Shown here: in pieces, positions 48,753 through 56,671 of the stretch
How positions within the stretch are numbered: position 1 is the stretch's first letter
How the letters are laid out: each line of letters opens with the position of its first letter
DNA from: an uncultured Sulfurimonas sp.
GTDB lineage: Bacteria > Campylobacterota > Campylobacteria > Campylobacterales > Sulfurimonadaceae
Direction: 5' to 3'
NCBI RefSeq assembly: GCF_963662755.1
Contig: NZ_OY759725.1
Location: 868,001-932,000 of the forward strand
Length of the DNA stretch: 64,000 bases
Position numbers and translations under genes: made by a program
The notes under the pieces: generated by a model
Databases searched by the model: none
What the model was told of the DNA's origin: nothing
What the model saw: the letters and a program-made list of their open reading frames with translations, nothing else

Positions 48753-49655
48753 TTATTTTTTAGTCTTTCTATCTATTAAATCTACTATTAAATCTATTTT
48801 TTTATCATTAAAATTTAAGCCCATTTTTTCTTGATCTGGAGTTGCAAAAGCAGGAATTCCATTAACCTCAAGTACAACATACTCTTCTTTTTCTTCATCA
48901 TAAATAATATCTACGCCACCGATATCTACTCCACAAGCTTTACATGCTTTTTTTGCTATTTTAACTACTTCATCATTGGCTTCACGCATAAAAACAGATC
49001 CGCCACTTGTAACATTTGTTCGCCAATCAGTTTTGCTAGCTTTTCTTCCATAACAAGATACAAATTTTCCATCTACTATATCTACTCTAAAATCTGTATT
49101 ATCATACTTTATAAATTTTTCTACATAAAAATATCTTAAGTCCATCTGATTTAAAAATGGAAGTAACATATCTAAATTGGCTTCATTTTCTATCTTAGTA
49201 AGACCTACTCCACCCCAACCATCAGTTGGTTTATAGACCATTTTATCCCATTTTTTTATAATTTTTTTAAGTTGATTTCCATCATCTCTATGACACAACT
49301 TGTAATCTGCTGTTTGTACACCATTATTTCTTAATACGAATGAAGTTTGAAATTTGTCTTCTGTTAAAGCGAAGGCCTCATAAGAATTTATCATAGGAAT
49401 AATACGGTTAAGTGCCTGATATAAATACACTTGATACTGAGTTTGCTCACCTGCATTATATGAGAAAAACAGGTCTAATTTATTTAATTTCGTTTTATTA
49501 TGTAATATATTTCCATTTTGAGCTATAGCATGCCTAAGGTTTATATTATCTAATGTATCTATATCTCTTTCTTTAAGTTTTTTAATGATACTTTTAGCAA
49601 TTTTATCACCACCACTATTACTGTAGAGCCACATCCCAATCTTTCTATTAGACAT
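48753..49655 (-). CDS. RimK-like ATP-grasp ligase
   Basis: A 300-residue ATP-grasp protein of the RimK/carboxylate-amine ligase type, which joins an amino acid or amine to a carboxylate by an acyl-phosphate. The N-terminal ~95 residues resemble the pre-ATP-grasp fold (IGMWLYSNSGGDKIAKSI). The ATP-binding part contains MVYKPTDGWGGVGL (glycine-rich lid), YFYVEKFIKYDNTDFRVDIV, and the Mg site GGVDIIYDEEKEEYVVLEVNG (Glu 263, Asn 265). The substrate cannot be told. It begins at the base after the M20 stop, so the two are coupled. The M14 peptidase follows 98 bases later. Confidence 0.8.
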   Translation of the reverse strand: MSNRKIGMWLYSNSGGDKIAKSIIKKLKERDIDTLDNINLRHAIAQNGNILHNKTKLNKLDLFFSYNAGEQTQYQVYLYQALNRIIPMINSYEAFALTEDKFQTSFVLRNNGVQTADYKLCHRDDGNQLKKIIKKWDKMVYKPTDGWGGVGLTKIENEANLDMLLPFLNQMDLRYFYVEKFIKYDNTDFRVDIVDGKFVSCYGRKASKTDWRTNVTSGGSVFMREANDEVVKIAKKACKACGVDIGGVDIIYDEEKEEYVVLEVNGIPAFATPDQEKMGLNFNDKKIDLIVDLIDRKTKK

Positions 49656-50774
49656 TTACTTTTCCCCTTTTTTAAAATCTGAATTCTTAACAAAATAAGT
49701 AAATAACTCTCTACTCAACTCAATTCTACTTACAAAACTCTCTTTAGAAGCTCTTTCATGTAGAGTGTGATCCCCATCTCCAAATGGACCAAAACCATCT
49801 AAAGTCACAACGCCACATGAACTAACAATATTTGCATCGCTTACTCCACCTCTCTCCTCTGATTTTAAAACGATAGAAGTAATCTCTTCTATATTCTTTA
49901 TCAAATTTAACGAAGCTTCACTTGTCTGCATAACATCTCTTTGAATACCACCATTTAGATGCGAGACAGTACCTTTAACAAAAGAATTATTAACAATCTT
50001 ATCTATACTATTTAAAACTCTATCTCTTTCGTCTATAGTTTTATATCTGAGTTCAAAAACCATATTGGCGGATGGTGATATAGTGTTTGCTCCAATCCCA
50101 CCACTTATTTTTCCCACATTAACCGTAGTGCCTTTTTTCAAGTTTGTGAGTTTTACTAATTCTTGTAGTTTATAAGATGCTTCAAGATTTGCATCATGAC
50201 CATGAATATAGTTATTTCCTGCATGGGCAGCTTTACCTTTTATGTCCACAAAAAAAGTACCTACACCCTTTCTTCCTGTTACAACTTCTAAATTTTCACC
50301 AGCTGCTTCATAAACAAAACAATAATCATATTTAGAAGCAAGTTTAGCAGTTAAATGTTTTGAATCATCACTTCCTGTTTCTTCGTCACTAACTAGAAGC
50401 ACGTCAATATTTATTATCTCTACATTGTTTTTTTTGAGTTCTCTTAAAGCCTGCAATAAAACAATGTTTCCACCTTTCATATCACAAACACCAGGTCCAT
50501 AAATCCACTCTTCATCATCAGAATAATCTTCAAATTCATTTTCTGGAAATACAGTGTCTAGATGCCCAAGAAGAAGCAGTTTTTTTGCATCTTTATTATA
50601 AGTAGAAGTATAATATCTATGATCACCAATAAGCTCTCTTTTGTAGATATTTGTTACAAAACCCAACTCTTCAAACCACTTGTCAAAAATGCTTCCAACT
50701 CTATCTACACCATCTTTATTTTTGGTGTAAGAGTTTATATTTACAATAGTCTGTAAATCAATTAAATAGCCCAT
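49656..50774 (-). CDS. M20-family metallopeptidase (CPG2/ArgE/DapE type)
   Basis: A 372-residue di-zinc amidohydrolase. Metal ligands are His 71 (LLGHLDTVFPE), Asp 98 (GPGVCDMKGG), Glu 132 with the general base Glu 131 (VSDEETGSDD), Glu 156 (YEAAGEN) and a C-terminal His (about 336, FGDGDHTLHE). GKAAHAGNNYIHG is the dimerisation-domain motif. The carboxypeptidase G2 group removes C-terminal Glu from folates and peptides; related members are ArgE, DapE and LysK. No signal peptide, so a cytosolic substrate is likely. The start has a good TAGGAG site. It is the first gene of the operon, with a -10 at 50806-50811. Confidence 0.82.
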   Translation of the reverse strand: MGYLIDLQTIVNINSYTKNKDGVDRVGSIFDKWFEELGFVTNIYKRELIGDHRYYTSTYNKDAKKLLLLGHLDTVFPENEFEDYSDDEEWIYGPGVCDMKGGNIVLLQALRELKKNNVEIINIDVLLVSDEETGSDDSKHLTAKLASKYDYCFVYEAAGENLEVVTGRKGVGTFFVDIKGKAAHAGNNYIHGHDANLEASYKLQELVKLTNLKKGTTVNVGKISGGIGANTISPSANMVFELRYKTIDERDRVLNSIDKIVNNSFVKGTVSHLNGGIQRDVMQTSEASLNLIKNIEEITSIVLKSEERGGVSDANIVSSCGVVTLDGFGPFGDGDHTLHERASKESFVSRIELSRELFTYFVKNSDFKKGEK

Positions 50775-50805
50775 TAAACTCCTAATTTATTATGTAAACT
50801 AGTTG

Positions 50806-50811
50806 ATTGTA
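50806..50811 (-). promoter_or_regulatory. -10 box for the M20/ATP-grasp/M14 operon
   Basis: TACAAT on the minus strand, 32 bases before the M20 ATG (50774), with TAGGAG as ribosome site. It lies in the gap after the rplS hairpin, so the accessory operon appears to be transcribed separately from the ribosomal operon. Confidence 0.45.
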
Positions 50812-50878
50812 CTATATATTTATTTAAATGTTATAAAGAAAATGATTTTTGTTATTTGTAGGGAGAGTAAGTGTAGAA

Positions 50879-50904
50879 ACTTAGAAGATTATTTTCTTCT
50901 AAGT
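50879..50904. terminator. Perfect hairpin at the rplS stop codon
   Basis: Ten-base arms ACTTAGAAGA/TCTTCTAAGT with a six-base loop, containing the rplS TAA at 50889-50891. On the minus strand it is followed by TTTCTAC, a weak T tract. It probably ends the rpsP-rplS operon before the accessory operon. Confidence 0.45.
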
Positions 50905-51248
50905 TCTTTGATACGAGCTTTTTTACCAGCAAGATCACGAAGATAAAATAGTTTTGCACGACGAACACGACCGCGACGAATAACTGCTATCTCTTTAATT
51001 GATTCAGAGTAAATTGGGAAAATTCTTTCAATGCCAACACCATTAGCACCAATTTTACGTACAGTAATTGTTTTACCTGTACCTTGACCTCTTTTTGCAA
51101 TACAGACACCCTCGTAATTTTGTACACGAGTTTTGTCACCCTCTTTAATTATTACTGCTAAACGAACAGTATCACCAGCACGAAATTCTGGAATATTTAT
51201 TTCTTGCGTTTGTGCTTTTTCAAAGTTTTCTATGTACTTATTTCTCAT
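50889..51248 (-). CDS. rplS: 50S ribosomal protein L19
   Basis: A 119-residue ribosomal protein at the 30S-50S interface. Family segments are [38 protein letters not shown] [21 protein letters not shown], and [25 protein letters not shown]. It is last in the rpsP-KH-rimM-trmD-rplS operon, overlapping trmD by 11 bases. A perfect hairpin covers its stop codon. Confidence 0.97.
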   Translation of the reverse strand: MRNKYIENFEKAQTQEINIPEFRAGDTVRLAVIIKEGDKTRVQNYEGVCIAKRGQGTGKTITVRKIGANGVGIERIFPIYSESIKEIAVIRRGRVRRAKLFYLRDLAGKKARIKELRRK

Positions 51249-51942
51249 AAGATTTCCTTGTTCTATGCTTTAAAAGCTGCTCAGGTCTGAAGAATTTAGT
51301 CTTACATTCAGACAAGGCTAATTTAAGTGAGCGAATTCTACTATGATTTCCCTTTAAATATTCTGATGGAACTAAATAATTTTGGAAATCTTTAGGTTTA
51401 GAGAAAGATGGTGCCTCTAACAGAGGCGACTCAAAACTTTCTATACTTAGCGACTCACTATTGCCAAGTACACCTTCCACATTTCTAGAAATTGCATCAC
51501 ATATAACAAGAGAAGGTAATTCTCCTCCTGTCAATATATAATCTCCTATAGAGAAAACTTCATCTGCAAATTCTTCAATGACTCTTTCATCAATACCCTC
51601 ATATCTTCCACTTACAAAAGCTACATGGGATTTTTTTGCTAATCTTTTTGCATCACTTTGAATAAAAGGTTTTGCAACTGGAGTTAGAAAAACAATATGA
51701 ACATTTTCATCTTTTTTTCTAAGCTCACCTAAAGAATCAAAAAGTGGCTGAGGGTTCATAACCATACCTGCTCCACCACCAACTGCTGTATCATCAACCT
51801 TAAAGTGTTTATTTTGAGTAAACTCTCTTGGATCTAAATAGTTAATATTTAAAATCTCTTTGTCAATCGCTCTTTTAAGAATAGAATCACTAAAATAACC
51901 TTCTACTATATTTTGAAAAAGAGTAACAAAAGTAAAAGTCAT
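51238..51942 (-). CDS. trmD: tRNA (guanine37-N1)-methyltransferase
   Basis: Methylates G37 of tRNAs with proline, leucine and arginine codons that start with C. At 234 residues it is a trefoil-knot SPOUT enzyme: [40 protein letters not shown], and the SAM knot [16 protein letters not shown]. The start overlaps the rimM stop by one base. Confidence 0.97.
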   Translation of the reverse strand: MTFTFVTLFQNIVEGYFSDSILKRAIDKEILNINYLDPREFTQNKHFKVDDTAVGGGAGMVMNPQPLFDSLGELRKKDENVHIVFLTPVAKPFIQSDAKRLAKKSHVAFVSGRYEGIDERVIEEFADEVFSIGDYILTGGELPSLVICDAISRNVEGVLGNSESLSIESFESPLLEAPSFSKPKDFQNYLVPSEYLKGNHSRIRSLKLALSECKTKFFRPEQLLKHRTRKSYEK

Positions 51943-52484
51943 TACGAGGCTTCTAATATATCCATAGCAGCACTAACATTGATGATCTTTTTATTTATAT
52001 CAGTCTTTAAAATAAAAGGTTCATGAAAAGGAATCAAAAAATTCTTTGCTGCACCAGAATCAACCAAAACACTATTAGTTTTTACATTTAAATAATTACT
52101 AATAGTAATACGCTCAACTTCACTTACAACACCTAAGAGTTTTCCATCTTCATACACTTCGCAATCCTCTAAATCAAACCAAAAAAATTCACCATCTTCT
52201 AAATGACAATTTTTTCTTGTCTCTTCTCTGCTTGTATATAGTTGCACATTTGTAAATTTTTTAGCATCTTCAACTGTTTCTATTCCAGCTATTTTTATGA
52301 GTCCTCTTTCATGATTTACATCACTAAGAGTTATATTAGTATTTTTATTGGTTGAAAATGTAGAATTTTTTTGAAATTGCTCAGGAAAGTCACATTTTAT
52401 GTGAAATTTCATTTCACCCTTAATACCAACTGTTTTGCCAATAGTAGCAATATGAAGTCTTGGTTCTTTAGATTGCTTCGACAT
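51942..52484 (-). CDS. rimM: 16S rRNA processing protein RimM
   Basis: A 180-residue 30S maturation factor with an N-terminal RimM domain (IATIGKTVGIKGEMKFH, FTNVQLYTSREE) and a C-terminal PRC-barrel (EFFWFDLEDCEVYEDGK...LLG, LIPFHEPFILKTD). It overlaps the KH-protein gene by 17 bases and trmD by one base, so synthesis of the whole ribosomal operon is coupled. Confidence 0.93.
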   Translation of the reverse strand: MSKQSKEPRLHIATIGKTVGIKGEMKFHIKCDFPEQFQKNSTFSTNKNTNITLSDVNHERGLIKIAGIETVEDAKKFTNVQLYTSREETRKNCHLEDGEFFWFDLEDCEVYEDGKLLGVVSEVERITISNYLNVKTNSVLVDSGAAKNFLIPFHEPFILKTDINKKIINVSAAMDILEAS

Positions 52485-52704
52485 TAATTCTATAGCTTAC
52501 GCCATCTTTTGCTTTGCAGCCAGATATTACAGTTTTAATTGCACCTATCATCTTGCCCTCTTTACCAATCAATTTGCCAATATCAGCTTGATTAGCATAG
52601 AGAACTATTTCAGTAATTTCATCACTACTTTTTGTTTGCACTTTTATATCATCAGGATATGTTGCTATAAGTTTTGCAAACTGAGCGACAAAGTCAGAAA
52701 TCAT
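52468..52704 (-). CDS. khpA: KH-domain RNA-binding protein
   Basis: A 78-residue protein that is essentially one KH domain with the GxxG motif in ADIGKLIGKEGKMIGAI. KhpA-type proteins bind RNA, often with KhpB, and affect cell size and sRNA function in Gram-positives. The gene sits between rpsP (2 bases) and rimM, the standard location. Confidence 0.93.
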   Translation of the reverse strand: MISDFVAQFAKLIATYPDDIKVQTKSSDEITEIVLYANQADIGKLIGKEGKMIGAIKTVISGCKAKDGVSYRINVEAI

Positions 52705-52706
52705 AA

Positions 52707-52934
52707 TTAACGACCAGTTATCTTTTTAACACGGTCACTCATTTGAGCACCTGTGCTTAACCAATAGTCAAGTCTTTCGTTATCTACAACTAAAGTTTTC
52801 TCAGCTACCATTGGATTATAATGTCCAATTAACTCAATCCAACCACCATCTCTACGTTTACGGCTATCTGTTACCGCGATTCTATAAAATGGTTGTTTCT
52901 TTCTTCCCATACGAGTAAGTCTAATTACTGTCAT
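52707..52934 (-). CDS. rpsP: 30S ribosomal protein S16
   Basis: A 75-residue ribosomal protein with the signature [19 protein letters not shown] and [15 protein letters not shown]. Ribosome site TAGGAAA lies before the ATG. It is the first gene of the rpsP-rplS operon. The 530-base gap back to ffh is long, and small hairpins at 52965-52979 and 53010-53027 lie in its likely leader; a regulatory role is possible but unproved. Confidence 0.97.
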   Translation of the reverse strand: MTVIRLTRMGRKKQPFYRIAVTDSRKRRDGGWIELIGHYNPMVAEKTLVVDNERLDYWLSTGAQMSDRVKKITGR

Positions 52935-53085
52935 GTTATTTCCTAATCATTATTTAAACGATATATGAGCAAAGCTCATCTATCTACGCTAGCCGCTAAG
53001 GCACTAAAGATATTTCTTGCGAAATATTAACAAAATTTTTGGAGGTTTTTTTTGCAGAATAAAATATACTAAGTAGTTTTATTGT

Positions 53086-53250
53086 GCCTCTTACCGCCGT
53101 CGAGTAAATCTTTTTCTATTCCGGTTACATTTTACTTTGTAAAATATACTCGTTATAGAGATTTTCACGATATGCGTCTTATATCTTGATTACACAAGAT
53201 ACCTTCTAATCACAGAGGGATTATTTCAGAAGTTATTACGATGGCGGAAG
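53086..53250 (+). ncRNA. Candidate structured RNA
   Basis: Segments CCGCCGTCG (53094-53102) and CGATGGCGG (53239-53247) form a nine-pair closing stem, extended by CTT/AAG. Inside are three local hairpins: one with TTTTAC/GTAAAA, one with TATCTTG/CAAGATA and one with CTTC-TAATC/GATTA-GAAG, plus a possible CGAGTA/TACTCG stem. On the plus strand the single imperfect position of the closing stem is a G-U pair; on the minus strand it is an A-C mismatch, which favours plus-strand transcription. A TATACT lies just upstream. No known family (6S, 4.5S, tmRNA, riboswitch) was recognised. Confidence 0.4.
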
Positions 53251-53297
53251 TATACCCATATATTTTATAAATAGCAATATATTTAGCTAAGCAAGTA

Positions 53298-53361
53298 CCT
53301 TTGTCCTATTTTGAGCTTCCGTGAATATTTTAAAAAATATTCCATACGTTCAAGACAAAGG
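53298..53361. repeat. Long imperfect palindrome
   Basis: Outer arms CCTTTGTC/GACAAAGG, short matching TTGA/TCAA steps, and a perfect 20-base central palindrome GAATATTTTAAAAAATATTC. It differs in centre from the A/B/C repeat family and may be a separate mobile or regulatory structure. Confidence 0.5.
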
Positions 53362-53362
53362 C

Positions 53363-53467
53363 AAAATTAAAAGAGTAATGTAGTTGCAAGGCGCATAAAG
53401 AGGAAGCGTACTATAAGTACGTGACGAACGTAGCAACGCGGCAAATGCGTTGCTATTTTGATTTTTT
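53363..53467. repeat. Palindromic repeat element, copy B
   Basis: An imperfect palindrome of about 100 bases between the previous palindrome and the ffh stop codon. Its centre GAAGCGTACTATAAGTACGTGACGA matches copies A and C in the rRNA spacer. Arms start CAAAATTAAAAGAG and close with the matching ATTTTG. It abuts the end of ffh, where it might affect 3'-end stability. Confidence 0.65.
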
Positions 53468-54822
53468 TAGCGAGGAAGACCTGCCATGCCGCCTGGACCA
53501 CCCATTTGACCCATCATAGATTGAAGATCTTTCATACCATTTTTACCTGAAAACTTTTTAGCCATTTTCCCAGCATTTTTAAACTGCTTAATCATGCGGT
53601 TTATCTCTACAATTTCTAAACCACAACCTTTTGCTATTCTTCCTTTGCGAGAATTATTGAGTAAATCAGGATTTTCTCTTTCTTTCATTGTCATTGATGA
53701 AACCATTGATTTGATATTTTTAAGCTCACTTGAATTTTCCATATCAAAATCTTTAAGTGCTTTGCCCATATTTCCCATACCTGGAATCATTCCAAGAAGA
53801 GACTTCATGCTACCCATTTTCTTCATACTTTCCATTTGTTCTAAAAAGTCATTGAAGTTAAACTTACCTTTTTGAATCTTTTTTGTAAGTTTTTTTGCTT
53901 TCTTTTCATCAATCGCACCAGCAGTTTTCTCAGCCAGCCCTTCAATATCTCCAAACCCCATAAGACGATTTACAACACGATCTGGCAAGAAGACTTCTAA
54001 GTCTTCCATTTTCTCACCACTACCAATGAAGCGAAGAGGAACTTTAACTTGAGATGAAAGACCTAAGGCTACACCACCTTTTGCATCTCCATCATATTTA
54101 GAAAGGATAACACCATCGATGCCGATTTTTTCTTTAAAAGTTGTAGCAGTTTTTACAGCATCTTGACCTGTCATTGAATCAGCTACATAAAAAATCTCAC
54201 TAGGATTTGCAGCCTTTTTTACAGCTTCAAGCTCATCCATAAGTTCATCATCTATTGCTAAACGACCAGCAGTATCTATAAGCACAACATCATAGATGCC
54301 ACTTTTTGCTTTAGCAAGAGCTGCTGTTACAACTTCTACAGGATTTTTTGTAGATTCATCTTCAAAAAGTTCTACTTCTATTTGAGTAGTAATCTGGCGA
54401 AGTTGTTCAACTGCTGCTAAACGTTGTAAATCGGCTGCAACTATAAGGACTTTTTTTTGTTTAGACTTTAAATAAGTTGCAAGTTTACCTGTAGTTGTTG
54501 TCTTACCAGAACCTTGAAGTCCAGTCATAAGAATTACAGTTGGAGGATTTGGAGCAAAAATAAAACCTCTATTTCCACCAATTTCTAATAGTTCATAAAG
54601 TGTTGCTCTTAGTGCATCTAAAAACTGATCTTTACCTATACCATTTTTCTTCGTCTCTATCTGAACTTTATCTATTAACTCTTTTACAACTTTGTGATTT
54701 ACATCTGCTTTTAAAAGAGATTTCTTAAGTTCATTTAGAGCTTTTGTAAGCGCCTTTTCATCATCAAATGTACGAATCTTTTTTATAGCATCAGTAAATG
54801 AGCTTGTCAATGTATCAAACAT
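53467..54822 (-). CDS. ffh: Signal recognition particle GTPase Ffh
   Basis: The SRP54 protein that binds signal sequences and 4.5S RNA. At 451 residues it has the N domain, the G domain (Walker A LQGSGKTTTTGKLA near 108, VDTAG-type IDTAGRLAIDDELM, SKYDGDAKGG) and a methionine-rich M domain (about 300-451, MKSLLGMIPGMGNMGKAL and a final GQMGGPGGMAGLPR). It lies upstream of rpsP as in Campylobacter, but a long hairpin-rich gap separates them here. Confidence 0.97.
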   Translation of the reverse strand: MFDTLTSSFTDAIKKIRTFDDEKALTKALNELKKSLLKADVNHKVVKELIDKVQIETKKNGIGKDQFLDALRATLYELLEIGGNRGFIFAPNPPTVILMTGLQGSGKTTTTGKLATYLKSKQKKVLIVAADLQRLAAVEQLRQITTQIEVELFEDESTKNPVEVVTAALAKAKSGIYDVVLIDTAGRLAIDDELMDELEAVKKAANPSEIFYVADSMTGQDAVKTATTFKEKIGIDGVILSKYDGDAKGGVALGLSSQVKVPLRFIGSGEKMEDLEVFLPDRVVNRLMGFGDIEGLAEKTAGAIDEKKAKKLTKKIQKGKFNFNDFLEQMESMKKMGSMKSLLGMIPGMGNMGKALKDFDMENSSELKNIKSMVSSMTMKERENPDLLNNSRKGRIAKGCGLEIVEINRMIKQFKNAGKMAKKFSGKNGMKDLQSMMGQMGGPGGMAGLPR

Positions 54823-54857
54823 GTAATACCTTATATAGTTTATATAATATTTTGCGA

Positions 54858-54863
54858 ATTATA
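54858..54863 (-). promoter_or_regulatory. Extended -10 promoter for ffh
   Basis: TGCTATAAT on the minus strand about 40 bases before the ffh ATG, with TAAGGTA as ribosome site. Confidence 0.55.
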
Positions 54864-54895
54864 GCAAAGTAGGACTTTTGGTTTATTTAATCTTT

Positions 54896-55852
54896 TTAAC
54901 TTGCATCTATAAGTTTTAATTTTTCTTTTCTTGAGAGTTGTTTTATGGCATACTCTTTTTTAGTAGCATCTACTTTATCATCGCAGTTTTGAAAATAAAC
55001 AAGTTCAACGGGTCTTTTTGCTCTGGTGTATTTTGCACCAAGGTTTGAAGTGTTATGCTCATCTACTCTTCTTTTTAAGTCTGTTGTTACTCCGGTATAA
55101 AGAGTATCATCTGCGCATCTGAGCATATATACTTTCCATCTACTTATGGGAGTTACAAAAATATCTTCATTAGCAACCTGATAAAATCTTGCTTCACTCT
55201 TTTGGCAAAAGTAGATAGTGTATGCACAAGTTATAGCATCTAGCATATCTTCAAAACTCTTTAGTGCTTTACCTTTTAAACCACTCACATCACTTTTTAA
55301 AATAGTATGAGGAAAAATTACTTTTGATAGATACTTTTTATAGATGCTAAGCTGTTCTCTTATAAACTCTGTATTTCTACCTTTTTTTCTTTTGTATGGC
55401 AAAATTTTATGATTGTTAAAGAGCATTGCTATTGTTGAGTGTGGATAGACTTCAAATATAACTTTATCAGAGTTATAATCTCTTTTAAATCCATCATCTT
55501 GAACTTTTTTATATAACTCTTCACTTCTTATGTTTGAGTTATATTTTGTAAGAAGTTTTCTATTTATTGGAAGCATTGAGATTTTATACTTTGCAAAGTC
55601 TCGATTGAAGTTTTTTTCACACTCTCTATTTCCATCTTCATTAGGAACTAAAAGAGGAGCATCTACACCTATATAAACTCTATACTTTTCATACTTTTGT
55701 ATCTCTAAAACTATTTCATCTATAGATTTTAAGAGTTTGACATCTAGTATTTTCAAACTCTTTTTATAAGGTGCAAGGACACAAAAGCCAGAGAGATTTT
55801 TCTCTCCCCAAGCTAAGTCTATGCCTATATAAACACTATTGGAAGTCAACAA
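54896..55852 (-). CDS. DUF429 (RNase H-like) protein fused to a GIY-YIG endonuclease domain
   Basis: A 318-residue fusion. Residues about 5-235 are DUF429, a predicted RNase H-fold nuclease family (VYIGIDLAWGE, VYIGVDAPLL, VIFEVYPHSTIAMLF, EDMLDAITCAYTIYF). Residues about 238-318 are a UPF0213-type GIY-YIG domain (WKVYMLRCADDTLYTGVTTDLKRRVDEHN begins near 238; then GAKYTRAKRPVELVYF). Each half is usually a separate protein. The start is TTG inside the end of the upstream pseudouridine synthase, so it is translated from the same message. The combined role, perhaps DNA or RNA repair cutting, is inferred. Confidence 0.75.
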   Translation of the reverse strand: MLTSNSVYIGIDLAWGEKNLSGFCVLAPYKKSLKILDVKLLKSIDEIVLEIQKYEKYRVYIGVDAPLLVPNEDGNRECEKNFNRDFAKYKISMLPINRKLLTKYNSNIRSEELYKKVQDDGFKRDYNSDKVIFEVYPHSTIAMLFNNHKILPYKRKKGRNTEFIREQLSIYKKYLSKVIFPHTILKSDVSGLKGKALKSFEDMLDAITCAYTIYFCQKSEARFYQVANEDIFVTPISRWKVYMLRCADDTLYTGVTTDLKRRVDEHNTSNLGAKYTRAKRPVELVYFQNCDDKVDATKKEYAIKQLSRKEKLKLIDAS

Positions 55853-56570
55853 ATACTTTAGGCTCTGGTGCTACAAACTCCATACCAAGTAGTCTTACTT
55901 TATGTGCATGAAGCATAACTCTCTTTGCACGTCTTCCTCCGTATTGCTCATCTCCAACTATTGGATGGTCTATATAACGAAGATGCGTTCTAATTTGATG
56001 CGTTCTTCCATGATGAATAATACATTTGATCTTTGTCTTATTTGCACTTACAATATCTGGAAAAAACTCTGATCTTGCAGGTTTACCTTTTCCTGAAACA
56101 TTTGAATAAGCCTTATTGTTTTTCTTTTGAGTAAGTATAGGCTTATCAACTTCTATAGGTTCACTTATAATTCCTTCAACCCATGCTATATACTCTTTAT
56201 AAACATTATCTTTTTTAAACTCTTGTATAGCTTTTTTTCTAAAATCTTCATCTTTGACAAGCATCAATACTCCGCTTGTTTCACGATCAAGTCTATGTAA
56301 AAGTACAGCAGGTTTTAGTTGTCTTTCTATCTCATCTGAGTTTATATATGCTGGTTTATCAACTACTATAATCTCATCATTTTCAAAAATAGGTTTTATT
56401 TTCTCTACTTTTTGAACTCTGAAAATTGTTTTGGCATCTAGCTCTCCACGAGCTATCATCACTTTTTTGTTTCCAACATAAACCAATCCACGATCTATCA
56501 TGGATTTAGCTTCATTGTTTGAAACACCTTCTTGTATTGCTAGTATCTTATACGCTTTTTCTTTGGACAA
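55836..56570 (-). CDS. RluA-family pseudouridine synthase
   Basis: A 244-residue RNA-modifying enzyme with an N-terminal S4-like domain (about 1-55) and a RluA catalytic core. The catalytic Asp is in LLHRLDRETSGVLML, and HHGRTHQIRTHLRYIDHPIVGD and QYGGRR are the conserved motifs II/III. The exact RNA target (23S, 16S or tRNA) cannot be read from sequence. The start is TTG with AAGGAAG. It overlaps the DUF429-GIY-YIG gene by 17 bases. Confidence 0.88.
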   Translation of the reverse strand: MSKEKAYKILAIQEGVSNNEAKSMIDRGLVYVGNKKVMIARGELDAKTIFRVQKVEKIKPIFENDEIIVVDKPAYINSDEIERQLKPAVLLHRLDRETSGVLMLVKDEDFRKKAIQEFKKDNVYKEYIAWVEGIISEPIEVDKPILTQKKNNKAYSNVSGKGKPARSEFFPDIVSANKTKIKCIIHHGRTHQIRTHLRYIDHPIVGDEQYGGRRAKRVMLHAHKVRLLGMEFVAPEPKVFVDFQ

Positions 56571-56671
56571 TTTATCTTCCTTAATTTATTTATCATATCA
56601 AAGGAAATAACTCCTTTGTTTACGCTTAAACCGCTTTACTCACTGAAGCTAGGCTTCTAAAGATGCAAGTT

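Larger units (their letters stand above)
52935..53466. other. Hairpin-rich ffh-rpsP intergenic region
   Basis: 532 bases without a coding gene. From rpsP outward it holds short hairpins at 52965-52979 (ATGAGC/GCTCAT) and 53010-53027 (ATATTTC/GAAATAT), a candidate structured RNA at 53094-53247, a long imperfect palindrome at 53298-53361, and palindromic repeat copy B at 53363-53467. Possible -10 boxes include TATACT near 53074 on the plus strand and TATATT about 130 bases before rpsP on the minus strand. Confidence 0.7.

Noticed and set aside
53094..53247. 4.5S (SRP) RNA or tmRNA next to ffh
   Set aside because: The conserved GGAAGCAG-type SRP loop and tmRNA ends are not present; only an unclassified structured element can be claimed.
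56575..56665. Small hairpins (CAAAGGA/TCCTTTG and GAAGC/GCTTC) between waaA and the pseudouridine synthase gene
   Set aside because: Short stems without T tract; may be chance in a 100-base gap, so not listed as a terminator.
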